A stretch of DNA of 64,000 nt, taken from assembly GCA_002729695.1 (NCBI GenBank), contig PBYQ01000021.1, positions 17,053 to 81,052 of the forward strand, written 5' to 3'. Positions 51,025 through 62,799 of this stretch are shown piece by piece. How positions within the stretch are numbered: the stretch's first letter is position 1; every line of letters starts with the position of its first letter. Source of the DNA: Citromicrobium sp. Its GTDB lineage: Bacteria > Pseudomonadota > Alphaproteobacteria > Sphingomonadales > Sphingomonadaceae. The notes under the pieces were generated by a model, which saw only the letters and a program-made list of their open reading frames with translations, was not told where the DNA came from and did not search any database. The translations under genes and the position numbers were made by a program.

Positions 51025-51336
51025 TTAGCCGACAGCCACCTTGTCGAAATCGGCAAGGAAGGCATCGAGCCCGCGCAGCGCGACCGGGTCGCCCGGCGCA
51101 GCGTCGATGGCGCCCTGCGCAAGGCCGATCAGCTCGTCCGCGTGAAAGCTGGCGGCTAGGCCCTTGATCCGCTGGGCTGCGATCAACCAGTTGCCATCGC
51201 AGCGCGCGCGGCGCAGAAGATCGATCTGTTGAGCAAGGCTTTCACGAAATGCACCGCGCAGCTCCGCGAGCAGCACGGGATCGTCTCCCGCAGCAGCGGA
51301 CAGGGTGGCGGCAAAGGCGGCATTTTCGAAAGCCAT
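51025..51336 (-). CDS. Hpt-like domain protein with Gln at the phospho-His site
   Basis: A 103-residue four-helix protein of the histidine phosphotransfer type. The central helix reads NWLIAAQRIKGLAASFHADEL. In active Hpt domains the pattern is AAHRLKGLAASFGA, so the His is replaced by Gln (Q55, codon CAG), while Lys-Gly two residues later is kept. It is therefore unlikely to relay phosphate, but it could bind kinases or receivers. It is divergent from the coiled-coil gene over a 71-base spacer, and 183 bases from the GTG of the hypothetical gene. Confidence 0.8.
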   Translation of the reverse strand: MAFENAAFAATLSAAAGDDPVLLAELRGAFRESLAQQIDLLRRARCDGNWLIAAQRIKGLAASFHADELIGLAQGAIDAAPGDPVALRGLDAFLADFDKVAVG

Positions 51337-51361
51337 AGGCCGTTCAGTACGGACCGAACGG

Positions 51362-51381
51362 TTAACGCGGGGTTTAACCCC
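51362..51381. promoter_or_regulatory. Palindrome between the Hpt-like and coiled-coil genes
   Basis: GGGGTT-T-AACCCC (51369-51381) is preceded by GTTAAC, making two TTAA half-sites (51362-51365, 51374-51377) eight bases apart. It resembles, but does not match, the CtrA site TTAA-N7-TTAA. Confidence 0.4.
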
Positions 51382-51407
51382 ATTGGAAACATGATAGGTC
51401 GTTAGGT

Positions 51408-53867
51408 ATGAGCGGGGGTTCGTCGATCAGAGCGGTGGGGCAGAATGGGCCCGTGGCAGAGGGTGCCGCGACCGAAGCGTCGCGCACGGGAGATTCCCCC
51501 TTGAGCCTTACCGAAGATGACGCTTTCGAGGACGCACCGGAAAGCACCTCACCCCGCGCTCCCTTGATCGTCAGTCCCGTTGCCGCAGGCATAGCGCTGC
51601 TGGCACTGATCGGATGGACGGCCTTCTTCGTTATCGCCCGCAGTCCGGACAGCTTCGTCTCGATGGACCTCTCGGGATGGAGCGAGGCGATCACCGCCTG
51701 GGCCATCCCTGCGCTGCTGATCGTGTTCGTCTGGCACGCGGTGAGCCAGCGGATCGGCAGGCAGAGCGCGCTGGTCCGGGGTATCGCAGCGGCTGCCGCC
51801 TCCGACGTGACGGAGCTGGAAACCCGGCTTTCGAAGATCAACCGCGAACTCAGCCTCGCTCGTGAGTTTCTCGGACAGCAGGCACGTGAGCTCGAATCGC
51901 TGGGCCGCGTTGCCGCCTCTCGCCTCACCGAAAATGCGGATCGGATAGAGTCGCTGGTGGCCGAAAATGGCGAAGAGGTAGAGCGGATCGCACGGGTATC
52001 GGAAACCGCGCTCGCAAACATGACGCGGCTTCGCGACGATTTGCCGGTCATCACCAGTGCCTCGCGCGATGCGGCCAATGCAGTCGGTTCGGCGGGCGAG
52101 CGTGCGGAAACCGCGCTCAAACAGCTGGAAACCGGGCTTTCGCAGATCAACGAATTCGGCGCCTCGAGCGATCGGCATGTCGAACATTTCCGCAGCCAGG
52201 TCGATCGCACGCTGACGACGCTGGGCGATCGCGTATCGGAGCTCGAGGCGATGGCCGATGCTCGCTTCGCAGCCTTACGCGAACAGAGCGAGCGTTTCCG
52301 CGCCGATCTCGATGGTCGCGAAGTGGAGGCGCTTGCCGCTGCCCAGGGCCGGATCGAGAAGCTGCGCGAACGGCTGACCGACGCGATCGGGGAAGTACAG
52401 GCGATTGACGATGGTGCGATGGCATCTGCGCAGGCGCGCCTTTCGGCATTGCGCCAGGAAGCGGAGCAGATCGACACGTCGATGAAGGCTCGCGACAAAG
52501 AGTTCGTCGAGTGGGTCGATGCACGGCGAGCTAGACTTAACGAGGTGGAACAGCTCGCATTGGAGGCGCTCGAAGAGCGTCTTGCAGCGATCGACAGCGC
52601 GGTCGAAGAGCGGCGAGAGAGCCACGAAGCTATCGCACGAAATATCGCCGACGCAGGCGATACGGCCGCCACCCGGCTTGCCGAGGCGAGCGAGAGGATC
52701 GCGCACATCGCGACGACGGCGATCGGTGCGCGCGACAGCGTGCTCGGGGCGACACAGACGCTCGAATCGCGGCTCGATAGTGGCGCATCCGATCTTGCCG
52801 CGCTCCAGGGCACTCTCGATACGGCTACGGAGGCAGGCGTTCGCCTTCTCGAGCTGATCCAGGCCGGCGCAAGCCACAGCCGCGAAGTTCTGCCGGGCGC
52901 GATGGAAGCCGCCGAGGCAAGGCTTAACGCGCTGCAGGAAAACGGCGAAAGGCTGCGACGCACGATCGAAGAAGGCGCGGAACGCAGCGAACGGCTGGCT
53001 GCCTACGTGATCGAGACGCGCGAGAAGGGCGAAGAGATCTTCGGCGTCGCAGACCAGATCGACGATCGCCTCGCCAAAACGCGCGACACCATGAGCGAGA
53101 ACATCGCCTCGCTGCGCACGGCGCTCGCCCTGCTCGACGAAGAGGCCGACGTGGTATCCGGCGAGCTATCGAAGACCCTGACCGAAGCGGTCGCCCAGCT
53201 CGAAAGCGCCGCCGAAAAGGCACGCGATGCGATGACACGCTACGCGGCGGAAGACGGGCAGGACCTTGGCACGCAGATCGGCGAAAACGCTGCCAGCTCG
53301 ATAGCCGCGACGATCCGTGAACAGACCGACGAAACGCTGCTGGAATTGCGCGAAGCGACCACGCGCTCTGCTGACGCTGCGCGGGAGGCCGCTCGCCAGC
53401 TTCGCGATCAGCTGGCTCTGGTGAACGAGCTTGCCGGCAATCTCGAAACGAGGGTGGCGGTTGCCCGCGAACGGGCCGAAGAACAGGTCGACAACGACTT
53501 CGCGCGCCGAGTGGCGCTGATTACCGAAAGCCTCAATTCCAACGCGATAGACATCGCCAAATCGCTATCTGCGGAGGTGAGCGACACCGCTTGGGCAAGC
53601 TACCTGCGCGGCGATCGCGGCATCTTCACCCGCCGTGCCGTCCGCCTGCTCGATAACACCCAGGCGCGCGAGATCGCAGAACTCTATGATGACGACGACG
53701 ACTTCCGCGAGAACGTCAATCGTTATATCCATGATTTCGAGGCGATGCTGCGCACGCTGCTGTCGACGCGCGACGGTAACGCGCTTGCCGTGACCCTGCT
53801 GGGATCGGAAGTCGGCAAGCTCTACGTTGCGATGGCGCAGGCACTGGAGCGGCTGCGAACCGCCTGA
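51408..53867 (+). CDS. Large coiled-coil membrane protein (TipN-like architecture)
   Basis: An 819-residue protein. An acidic, Ser/Glu-rich cytoplasmic start (1-50) is followed by two membrane helices (about 52-77 and 92-112) and then almost 600 residues of near-continuous coiled coil rich in Ala, Glu, Arg and Leu. A distinct C-terminal part (about 720-819: WASYLRGDRGIFTRRAVRLL ... DFEAMLRTLLSTRDG, two excerpts) ends the protein. This order matches Caulobacter TipN, a birth-scar polarity marker, in architecture; homology is not shown. Such proteins are often labelled ATPase, but I see no Walker motifs. It lies between the Hpt-like gene and DUF1467. Confidence 0.85.
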   Translation: MSGGSSIRAVGQNGPVAEGAATEASRTGDSPLSLTEDDAFEDAPESTSPRAPLIVSPVAAGIALLALIGWTAFFVIARSPDSFVSMDLSGWSEAITAWAIPALLIVFVWHAVSQRIGRQSALVRGIAAAAASDVTELETRLSKINRELSLAREFLGQQARELESLGRVAASRLTENADRIESLVAENGEEVERIARVSETALANMTRLRDDLPVITSASRDAANAVGSAGERAETALKQLETGLSQINEFGASSDRHVEHFRSQVDRTLTTLGDRVSELEAMADARFAALREQSERFRADLDGREVEALAAAQGRIEKLRERLTDAIGEVQAIDDGAMASAQARLSALRQEAEQIDTSMKARDKEFVEWVDARRARLNEVEQLALEALEERLAAIDSAVEERRESHEAIARNIADAGDTAATRLAEASERIAHIATTAIGARDSVLGATQTLESRLDSGASDLAALQGTLDTATEAGVRLLELIQAGASHSREVLPGAMEAAEARLNALQENGERLRRTIEEGAERSERLAAYVIETREKGEEIFGVADQIDDRLAKTRDTMSENIASLRTALALLDEEADVVSGELSKTLTEAVAQLESAAEKARDAMTRYAAEDGQDLGTQIGENAASSIAATIREQTDETLLELREATTRSADAAREAARQLRDQLALVNELAGNLETRVAVARERAEEQVDNDFARRVALITESLNSNAIDIAKSLSAEVSDTAWASYLRGDRGIFTRRAVRLLDNTQAREIAELYDDDDDFRENVNRYIHDFEAMLRTLLSTRDGNALAVTLLGSEVGKLYVAMAQALERLRTA

Positions 53868-53888
53868 CCCGAAACCCTGCGAAACGCC

Positions 53889-54167
53889 TCAGCCTCGCTG
53901 GCTGGGCGGCTGCAGGAAATCGAACGCGTCGAGCGTTACCCAGCCATATTCCCAGTTCAGTACCCAGATCGCGGTCAGAACCGCAGCGATGACTGCCGCA
54001 CGAAAAGCCAGCCTACCGGGTCGAAAATTGGCCGGCGCGCTGTCTGCCTGCCCGGGGATCAGTTCCTCACCCATCTCCTCGTGCGTGCGCACGCCAAAGG
54101 GAAGCATCGCGAAGGCGACGAATATCCAGACGAGACAGTAAATCGCGAGGATCGACCAGAATGCCAC
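53889..54167 (-). CDS. DUF1467 membrane protein
   Basis: A 92-residue inner-membrane protein with two helices (about 4-22 and 55-72) and the family block LPFGVRTHEEMGEELIPGQA between them. Function unknown. It follows RNase J in many alphaproteobacteria. The start is GTG at 54167 with GGAGG six bases upstream, inside the end of the RNase J gene; the codons nearly overlap. Confidence 0.9.
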   Translation of the reverse strand: MAFWSILAIYCLVWIFVAFAMLPFGVRTHEEMGEELIPGQADSAPANFRPGRLAFRAAVIAAVLTAIWVLNWEYGWVTLDAFDFLQPPSQRG

Positions 54168-54168
54168 G

Positions 54169-55818
54169 TTACGCCTCCGGAATTACGACCTGAACCTGCG
54201 GACGCTTGCCCGACCAGCGGTTGGCCGCACGTCGGGTCGCGAGCCGCACGGCCTCCTGCCGGGCCGCCGGATCGCTCGCGTCGCGACCGCGCAAGCGCCG
54301 CAGCGCGGACTGCGCATCGCTGGTCGCTTCTGCCACGAAATCGTCGAAGTCTTCGTCCAGTGGTATGCCGAGCGCTCGGATCGTTATGTCCTCCTTACCC
54401 GTGAGCACCACGATCAGCACTCCGTCGCGAGCAAGACGCCGCCGATCGGTGATCGCACCTCCGTCTGCGGGGACGATAATATCCCCATCCAGCACCAGGC
54501 GCCCGGTCGGCACCTTGGCAACCTTGCCCGGCTCACCCGGAGCGAGGCTGACGATGTCGCCGTTCTTCTGGAAAATCGCGTGGGGAATGCCTTCGGCCAA
54601 CCCAAGCCGTGCCTGTTCTTGCATGTGGCGGATTTCGCCGTGGACGGGCACCAGCACCTCGGGCTTCAGCCACTCGTAGAGCGCCTGCAATTCAGGGCGA
54701 CCGGGGTGGCCCGAAACGTGGATCATGCTCTGCCGGTCGGTGACCATGACGATTCCGCGCTCGGCCAGCTGGTTCATCACCTTGCCGATCGCGATTTCGT
54801 TGCCGGGAATCTGTCGGCTGGAAAACAGCACGACGTCGCCCCGCGCCAGCTCCAGCGGGTGGTTCTTGTCCGCCATCCGGCCAAGCGCGGCGCGTGGTTC
54901 GCCCTGCCCGCCGGTGGCGAGGATCAGCACCTTGCCGCGCGGCATGCCCATCGCGGTGTCCCAGTCCACCGGCTGCGGGAAATCCTTGAGATAGCCGCAG
55001 CCTTGCGAGACTTCGATAATCCGGTCCAGCGAGCGCCCCGCGATCACGACCTCTCGGCCAGTCTCCTTGGCGATCTCGCCCAGCGTATGCAGGCGGGCGA
55101 CGTTGGAAGCGAAGGTGGTGACGACGACGCGGCGGTCGGGCCAGCTTTGCACCTGCTCCAGCAGGCCCTTGAACACGGCGCCTTCGGATCCGCTCGCCTC
55201 CGGGTTGAAGACGTTTGTACTGTCGCACACCAGCGCGAGCACACCTTCGTCTCCGATCGCGCGCAGTTCCTCTTCGGTGGTCGGCTCGCCGATGATCGGG
55301 TCTTCATCGAGCTTCCAGTCTCCCGTGTGGAAGACCTTGCCGTAGGGCGTGTCGATCAGCAGCGCATTGCCCTCTGCAATCGAGTGCGCCAGCGGCAGGT
55401 AGCGGATGCCGAAAGGCCCGATCTGCATGTCGTCGTCGCCTTCGCGCACGACGTACAGGGGCACCTCGTCCTGCAAGCCTGCTTCCTGCAGCTTGCGGCG
55501 GACCAGTTCGGCGGTGAAGGGCGTGGCGTACAGAGGCACACCGAGGTCGGCCGCGAAGTACGGCACCGCGCCGATATGATCTTCGTGCGCGTGGGTCAGC
55601 ACGATGCCGAGCAGGTCCTTGGCGCGTTCCTCGATAAATTCGAGATCGGCGAAAACCAGTTCGATTCCCGGATATTCGTTGGCACCGAAGGTCATGCCCA
55701 GATCTACCATCAGCCACTTGCCGTCGCAGCCGTAGAGGTTGACGTTCATCCCGATTTCGCCCGATCCACCGAGCGCAAGAAACAGGAGCTCGTTCTCCGG
55801 CTTGAAGTTCTTTTTCAT
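54169..55818 (-). CDS. rnj: Ribonuclease J
   Basis: A 549-residue metallo-beta-lactamase/beta-CASP nuclease for RNA turnover and maturation. The metal site is HAHEDH (H76, H78, D80, H81), with later ligands in PLAHSIAEGN and FHTGDWKLD. The beta-CASP part includes DSTNVFNPEASGSE and VSGHPGRPE. ATG 55818 has AAGGA four bases upstream, formed by the last codons of coaX. The longer frame to 55863 is rejected because it overlaps coaX. Confidence 0.96.
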   Translation of the reverse strand: MKKNFKPENELLFLALGGSGEIGMNVNLYGCDGKWLMVDLGMTFGANEYPGIELVFADLEFIEERAKDLLGIVLTHAHEDHIGAVPYFAADLGVPLYATPFTAELVRRKLQEAGLQDEVPLYVVREGDDDMQIGPFGIRYLPLAHSIAEGNALLIDTPYGKVFHTGDWKLDEDPIIGEPTTEEELRAIGDEGVLALVCDSTNVFNPEASGSEGAVFKGLLEQVQSWPDRRVVVTTFASNVARLHTLGEIAKETGREVVIAGRSLDRIIEVSQGCGYLKDFPQPVDWDTAMGMPRGKVLILATGGQGEPRAALGRMADKNHPLELARGDVVLFSSRQIPGNEIAIGKVMNQLAERGIVMVTDRQSMIHVSGHPGRPELQALYEWLKPEVLVPVHGEIRHMQEQARLGLAEGIPHAIFQKNGDIVSLAPGEPGKVAKVPTGRLVLDGDIIVPADGGAITDRRRLARDGVLIVVLTGKEDITIRALGIPLDEDFDDFVAEATSDAQSALRRLRGRDASDPAARQEAVRLATRRAANRWSGKRPQVQVVIPEA

Positions 55819-55819
55819 A

Positions 55820-56626
55820 TTATCCTTTAGCGATCGTGCGACGGGCGAGCAGGTGCAAGCCACGGATCGTCAGATCGGTGTCTACGACATCAAATATGTC
55901 GGTGTGGTCGTCGAACAAGACCGACAGGCCGCCCGTGGCAACCACCTTGACCGGGCGACCGATCTCTTTCTTCATCCGCGCGATCAGGCCTTCCATCATC
56001 GCGACGTAGCCCCAGAACACGCCGATCAGCATCTGATCCTCGGTATTGCGGCCGATCACGCTATCCGTATCGGGCGCGTGGATCGCGATGCGCGGCAGCT
56101 TGGCGGTCTTACCGACCAGCGCGTCGAGCGACAGGTTGATGCCGGGGGCGATGATGCCGCCCTTGTAGGCGCCGTTGAAATCCACCGCTTCGAACTTGGT
56201 TGCGGTCCCGAAATCGACCACGATCATGTCGCCCCCGACCAGAGCGTGCGCGGCAATGCAGTTGAGCGCCCGATCTGCCCCCAGGCTGCTCGGCAGATCC
56301 ACGTCGATCTCGAAATTCCACGCCGCGTCGCCCTGCCCCGCGACGATCGGGGTGATGCCGAAATATTTCTCGCACAACACGGTCAGGTTGTGGTTCGCGC
56401 GCGGGACGACCGAGCCGAAGATGATGTGCGTGATATCCTCGCGCGCGACGCCCTCTATGCCGAGCAGCTGGAACAGCCACACCGCATATTCGTCGCCAGT
56501 GCGCCGCCCGTCGGTGGAAATGCGCCAGCGTGCGCGCGGATCAGCCTGCCCCGGGCCCGAACCGGAATCGTCGTCGAACAGCGCGAAGACGAGGTTAGTA
56601 TTGCCGACATCGATTGCGAGCAGCAT
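55820..56626 (-). CDS. coaX: Type III pantothenate kinase
   Basis: A 268-residue enzyme that phosphorylates pantothenate, the first step of coenzyme A synthesis. The ASKHA-type phosphate loop is [16 protein letters not shown]. The family blocks [14 protein letters not shown] and [14 protein letters not shown] are present. Its ATG shares a base with the birA stop (TGATG), and its end carries the Shine-Dalgarno for RNase J. Confidence 0.96.
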   Translation of the reverse strand: MLLAIDVGNTNLVFALFDDDSGSGPGQADPRARWRISTDGRRTGDEYAVWLFQLLGIEGVAREDITHIIFGSVVPRANHNLTVLCEKYFGITPIVAGQGDAAWNFEIDVDLPSSLGADRALNCIAAHALVGGDMIVVDFGTATKFEAVDFNGAYKGGIIAPGINLSLDALVGKTAKLPRIAIHAPDTDSVIGRNTEDQMLIGVFWGYVAMMEGLIARMKKEIGRPVKVVATGGLSVLFDDHTDIFDVVDTDLTIRGLHLLARRTIAKG

Positions 56627-57345
56627 CAGCTGTCCTCCGCCAGGATCACATCGCCTGCGTGAATGACACGGCTGGTGCCATCGGCCAAGCGCAGTCGCAT
56701 CGATCCGTCGGCTTCCAACCCATCGAACTTACCGCTCACCTTGCCTCCATCGGGCTCGTGCACGCTCACCGTCGTTCCTTTGGGCGTGCCTGCTGCGGTC
56801 CAGCTGCGGATCAGCGGCTCGAGGCCGTAGGTCCGCCAGCGTTCCAGCTCGGTCGCGAAATGCGTGGCGAGGCTCTCTGCAAAGGCGTCACGATCAGGCG
56901 CAGGTCCGAATTGCGTCAGCGCAGCGCTCTTCCGGTCGGCTAGGTCGGGAGCGGAGACAAGATTGACGCCGATGCCGATCACAACCGCGTCGCGCTCTGC
57001 CTCAAGCAGTATTCCCGAGAGCTTCGCATCGCCGATCAGCAGGTCGTTCGGCCACTTGAGCACAAGCCGATGCGGCGTCGGAAGCAGCTCCTGGATCGTG
57101 TCGAACAGCGCGACTGCCGTGAGCAGCGACAGGGTATGCGCCGCCGGCTGCCCCGGCTGGGTGCGTACGATCGTCGAGCCCATGAAATTGCCACGGCCGT
57201 CGTGCCATCCCCGCCCCTGACGGCCGCGCCCCGAAATCTGCCGGTCAGCGACCAACCAATCGCCCTCGCGAACTGGATCGCCGTCGCGCAGCGCAGCCAG
57301 CAGGTCGGCGTTGGTCGAGCCGGTTTCGGGGACTGTCCGGATCAA
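56626..57345 (-). CDS. birA: Biotin-acetyl-CoA-carboxylase ligase
   Basis: A 239-residue ligase that attaches biotin to carboxylase carrier domains. [10 protein letters not shown], the adenylate loop GRGRQGRGW and KWPNDLL are all seen. No N-terminal DNA-binding HTH is present, so it is a catalytic-only BirA. The start appears to be TTG at 57345, 22 bases after nuoN; no ATG or GTG precedes it in frame before the nuoN stop. It lies between the complex I genes and coaX, a conserved alphaproteobacterial arrangement. Confidence 0.93.
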   Translation of the reverse strand: MIRTVPETGSTNADLLAALRDGDPVREGDWLVADRQISGRGRQGRGWHDGRGNFMGSTIVRTQPGQPAAHTLSLLTAVALFDTIQELLPTPHRLVLKWPNDLLIGDAKLSGILLEAERDAVVIGIGVNLVSAPDLADRKSAALTQFGPAPDRDAFAESLATHFATELERWRTYGLEPLIRSWTAAGTPKGTTVSVHEPDGGKVSGKFDGLEADGSMRLRLADGTSRVIHAGDVILAEDS

Positions 57346-57367
57346 GGCGCGGCGGGCGTCGGCAGGC

Positions 57368-58831
57368 TTACACGCCTGCGAACAGCCCCGCAGCAGCGGC
57401 CGTGGTCATCGTTTCGAGCCCGCGCGAAAGGAACCAGCCCACCGGCGAGATCAGGATCGTGCAGATGCCGAGGATCGCCCATTGCGATGCCGTGGCGCTC
57501 TTGGTCACGCGGTCCACAGCCTCGTCGAAGAACATCACCTTGACGAACTTGATGTAGTAGAACGCGCCGATCACGCTCGCCGCGATCCCGATCACCGCGA
57601 GCGGGATGAGACCGGCCTCGACCACCGCACGGAACACTTCCAGCTTGGCGAAGAAGCCCATCAGCGGCGGGATGCCCGCAAGGCTGAACATCAGGATCAG
57701 CAGGCACCAGGCAATGGCGGGCCGGGTGCTGGAAAGCCCAGCGATATCCTCGAAGGTCTCAAGGTTGTCGCCATCGCCATTGCGCAACATCAGGATGCCC
57801 GCAAAACTGCCGAGCGACATCACGACATAGACCGCGAGGTAGAACAGCATCGCGCTGGTCCCGGCTGGTGTCGCTGCAGCGAGCCCGATCAGTATAAAGC
57901 CAACATTGTTGATCGAGGAATAGGCGAGCAGCCGCTTGAGATTGTTCTGGCCGATCGCGCCGAGCGCGCCGACCACGATCGAGGCAAGCGCGGCGAAGAT
58001 CACGATCTGCCGCCACGCATCGGCCTGCGATCCGAACGCGTCGAGCGCCACGCGCGCGGTCAGCGCGACCGCTGCCACCTTTGGCGCGGTGGCGAAGAAG
58101 GTCGTCACCGGCGTCGGCGCGCCTTCGTAGACGTCCGGCGTCCACATGTGGAACGGCACGGCGCTGATCTTGAACGCGAGCCCAGCCAGCACGAAAATCA
58201 ACCCGAACAGCGCCCCGGTCGAAAGCCCGGCTTCCTGCGCTGCACGAATGCCCGCAAAGCTGGTTGTGCCGGTGAAGCCGTAAGTCAGGCTGATACCGTA
58301 GAGCAGGATGCCGCTAGCGAGCGCACCGAGCACGAAATACTTGAGGCCTGCTTCGGCGGAGCGGCTGTCGTTGCGCAGGAAGCTGGCGAGCACGTAGGCG
58401 GAAAGGCTGTTGAGCTCGAGACCAATGTAGAGCGTCATCAGGTCGGTTGCGGAGACCATGATGCTCATGCCGAGCGTCGCGAACACCACGAGCACCGGGT
58501 ATTCGGGCCGCATCGAGCGCAGCCGGGTGAAGAACGCCGGTGCGATCATCAGGCAGACGATCGCTGCGACATAAATCAGCAGCTTGGCGAAAGAGGAATA
58601 GGCGTCTGCGCTGATCTGACCGTAGAACGCGCTCGCGCTCTCACCGCCCGCACCATTCACCAGCGCGGGAATAGTCAGTGCCGCTGCCGCGCCAAGCGCG
58701 ACTGCTGCGAGGATCGAGACGAGGCGGCTCGCCTTCTCGCCGCCGAAAGCCGCGATCATCAGCAGCACCAGACCGGAGCCGGTCAGCACCAGCTCGGGAA
58801 TGACCCGGCCAAAGGAAGTTGCGTAATCCAT
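57368..58831 (-). CDS. nuoN: NADH-quinone oxidoreductase subunit N
   Basis: A 487-residue antiporter-like subunit of complex I with about 14 membrane helices. The proton-channel Lys/Glu positions lie in the conserved MTLYIGLELNSLSAYVLASF region and LAFKISAVPFHMWTPDVYEG (excerpts). The ATG at 58831 overlaps the nuoM stop (TGATG); a TTG one codon upstream (58834) is also in frame. Last nuo gene of the operon. Confidence 0.96.
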   Translation of the reverse strand: MDYATSFGRVIPELVLTGSGLVLLMIAAFGGEKASRLVSILAAVALGAAAALTIPALVNGAGGESASAFYGQISADAYSSFAKLLIYVAAIVCLMIAPAFFTRLRSMRPEYPVLVVFATLGMSIMVSATDLMTLYIGLELNSLSAYVLASFLRNDSRSAEAGLKYFVLGALASGILLYGISLTYGFTGTTSFAGIRAAQEAGLSTGALFGLIFVLAGLAFKISAVPFHMWTPDVYEGAPTPVTTFFATAPKVAAVALTARVALDAFGSQADAWRQIVIFAALASIVVGALGAIGQNNLKRLLAYSSINNVGFILIGLAAATPAGTSAMLFYLAVYVVMSLGSFAGILMLRNGDGDNLETFEDIAGLSSTRPAIAWCLLILMFSLAGIPPLMGFFAKLEVFRAVVEAGLIPLAVIGIAASVIGAFYYIKFVKVMFFDEAVDRVTKSATASQWAILGICTILISPVGWFLSRGLETMTTAAAAGLFAGV

Positions 58832-60425
58832 CAATGCTCGCCCTCGGTTCCCTCGGAACCGCCATGTTCGCCCTCGCCGGAGCCATGTTCACCAGTGCCA
58901 TGCTCGCCAGCGATGTAGTTCGCTTCATGTGCGCTCGGCTTGCCCGCCGCCAGCTCGGCATCGCCCTGCGGCGCGGCGCGCGCGATGCGTGCTTCGATCG
59001 CGGCAATGTCGGTCCGCATGGGCGCAAGGAAGCTCTCGGGATAGACACCCATCCACAGCACCGCGGCCGCAACGGGCGCGAGCATCAGCCACTCGCGCGC
59101 GTTCAGATCGGGCATCGCGGCAGCGTCCGCGTTCTTCTGCTCGCCGAACACGACCCGGCGATAGAGGTACAGCATGTAGCCTGCGCCAAGGATGATCCCG
59201 GTGGTCAGCACGAAGGTCGTGGTGCTCGACGCCTGGTACACGCCCGCGAGGCTGATGAACTCGGCGACGAAACCGCTGGTCCCCGGCAGGCCGATGCTCG
59301 CCATGGTGAACAGCATGAAGAACAGCGCATAGCGCGGCATGTTCGTGGCGAGGCCGCCGTAACGGTCGATCTCACGGGTGTGCAGCCGATCGTAGATCAC
59401 GCCCACGCACAGGAACAGCGCGCCCGAGACGAGGCCGTGGGACAGCATCATCACCATCGCGCCCTCGATCCCTTGCGAATTGAACGCGAACAGGCCTGCC
59501 GTCACGATCGCCATGTGGGCGACCGAGGAATAGGCGATCAGCTTCTTCATGTCGTGCTGGACGAGAGCGATCAGGCTGGTGACCACCACCGCGACCATCG
59601 ACAGGCCGAAGACCAGCCACATGAACTGCGCCGAAGCTTCGGGGAACATCGGCAGGCTGAACCGGATGAAGCCGTAACCGCCCAGCTTCAGGAGCACGCC
59701 CGCAAGGATCACCGAACCGGCGGTCGGCGCCTGCACGTGCGCGGCGGGCAGCCAGGTGTGGACCGGCCACATCGGCATCTTCACCGCGAAGCTGGCGAAG
59801 AAGGCCAGCCACAGCCACGTCTGTGCCTCAGGCGGGAAATCGTATTGCAGCAGCGTCGGGATGTCGCCCGTGCCCGCAGTGTTGATCATCCACAGCATCG
59901 CGATCAGCATCACGACCGAGCCGAGCAGCGTGTAGAGGAAGAACTTGAAGCTGGCGTAGATGCGGTCCGCCCCGCCCCAGATGCCGATGATCAGGTACAT
60001 CGGGATCAGGCCTGCTTCGAAGAAGATGTAGAACAGCATGATGTCCTGAGCGGCGAACACGCCGATCATCAGCAGTTCCATCGCCAGGAAGGCGGCCATG
60101 TATTCGCCGACACGCTTGGTGATGCTGGTCCAGCTGGCGAGGATGCAGATCGGCATCAGGAACACGCTGAGCATGATCAGCATCAGCGCGATACCGTCGA
60201 TCCCCAGCTTGTATTCAAAGCCCGCGAAGAGGTTTGCGCGCTCGGTAAACTGCCACTGCGCGCCGCCGATGTCGAAGCTGGCCCACAGGACAATGCCCAG
60301 AACCAGGTCGATCAGCGTGGCGATCAGCGCAACCCAGCGCGCGGTCGACGCATTGACGAACATGCACAGCACTGCACCGACCAGCGGCACCAGCAGCATC
60401 AGCGAAAGGATCGGGAAGCCCTCCA

Positions 60426-60426
<1 letters not shown>
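58831..60426 (-). CDS. nuoM: NADH-quinone oxidoreductase subunit M
   Basis: A 531-residue antiporter-like subunit of complex I. Typical segments are AMELLMIGVFAAQDIMLFY, KMPMWPVHTWLPAAHVQAP and DMKKLIAYSSVAHM. The C-terminus carries an unusual hydrophilic tail (residues 506-531) of repeated Gly-Glu-His units (GEHGTGEHGSGEGEHGG). ATG 60426 overlaps the nuoL stop by one base. The frame to 60543 is inside nuoL and is rejected. Confidence 0.96.
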
Positions 60427-62486
<2,060 letters not shown>

Positions 62487-62493
62487 GGGTGGT

Positions 62494-62799
62494 TCAGCCC
62501 TTCATCCGGTTCACATCGTCGACCGCGATCGTGCCGCGATCACGGAAGAAGATGACGAGGATCGCGAGCCCGATGGCCGCTTCGCCCGCCGCCACGGTCA
62601 GCACGAACATCGCGAAGATCTGCCCGGTCAGGTCGCCGAGAAAGGCGCTGAACGCGACGAGGTTGATGTTTACCGCCAGCAGGATCAGCTCGATCGCCAT
62701 CAGGATGACGATCACGTTCTTGCGGTTGAGGAAGATGCCGAGCACGCCGAGCACGAAAAGGATCGCGCTGACGATGATGTAATGCTGGATGCCGATCAT
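62494..62799 (-). CDS. nuoK: NADH-quinone oxidoreductase subunit K
   Basis: A 101-residue subunit with three membrane helices. It contains the conserved Glu in [16 protein letters not shown] and a second one in [12 protein letters not shown], both part of the proton path. ATG 62799 overlaps nuoJ by four bases. The long in-frame extension to 63321 lies within nuoJ and is rejected. Confidence 0.96.
   Translation of the reverse strand: MIGIQHYIIVSAILFVLGVLGIFLNRKNVIVILMAIELILLAVNINLVAFSAFLGDLTGQIFAMFVLTVAAGEAAIGLAILVIFFRDRGTIAVDDVNRMKG

Noticed and set aside
51362..51377. Canonical CtrA binding site
   Set aside because: The half-sites are eight bases apart, not seven. Kept only as a near match.
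51374..52963. Ser/Arg-rich minus-strand frame across the coiled-coil gene
   Set aside because: Mirror of a repetitive Ala/Glu-rich coding strand. No initiation signal or homology.
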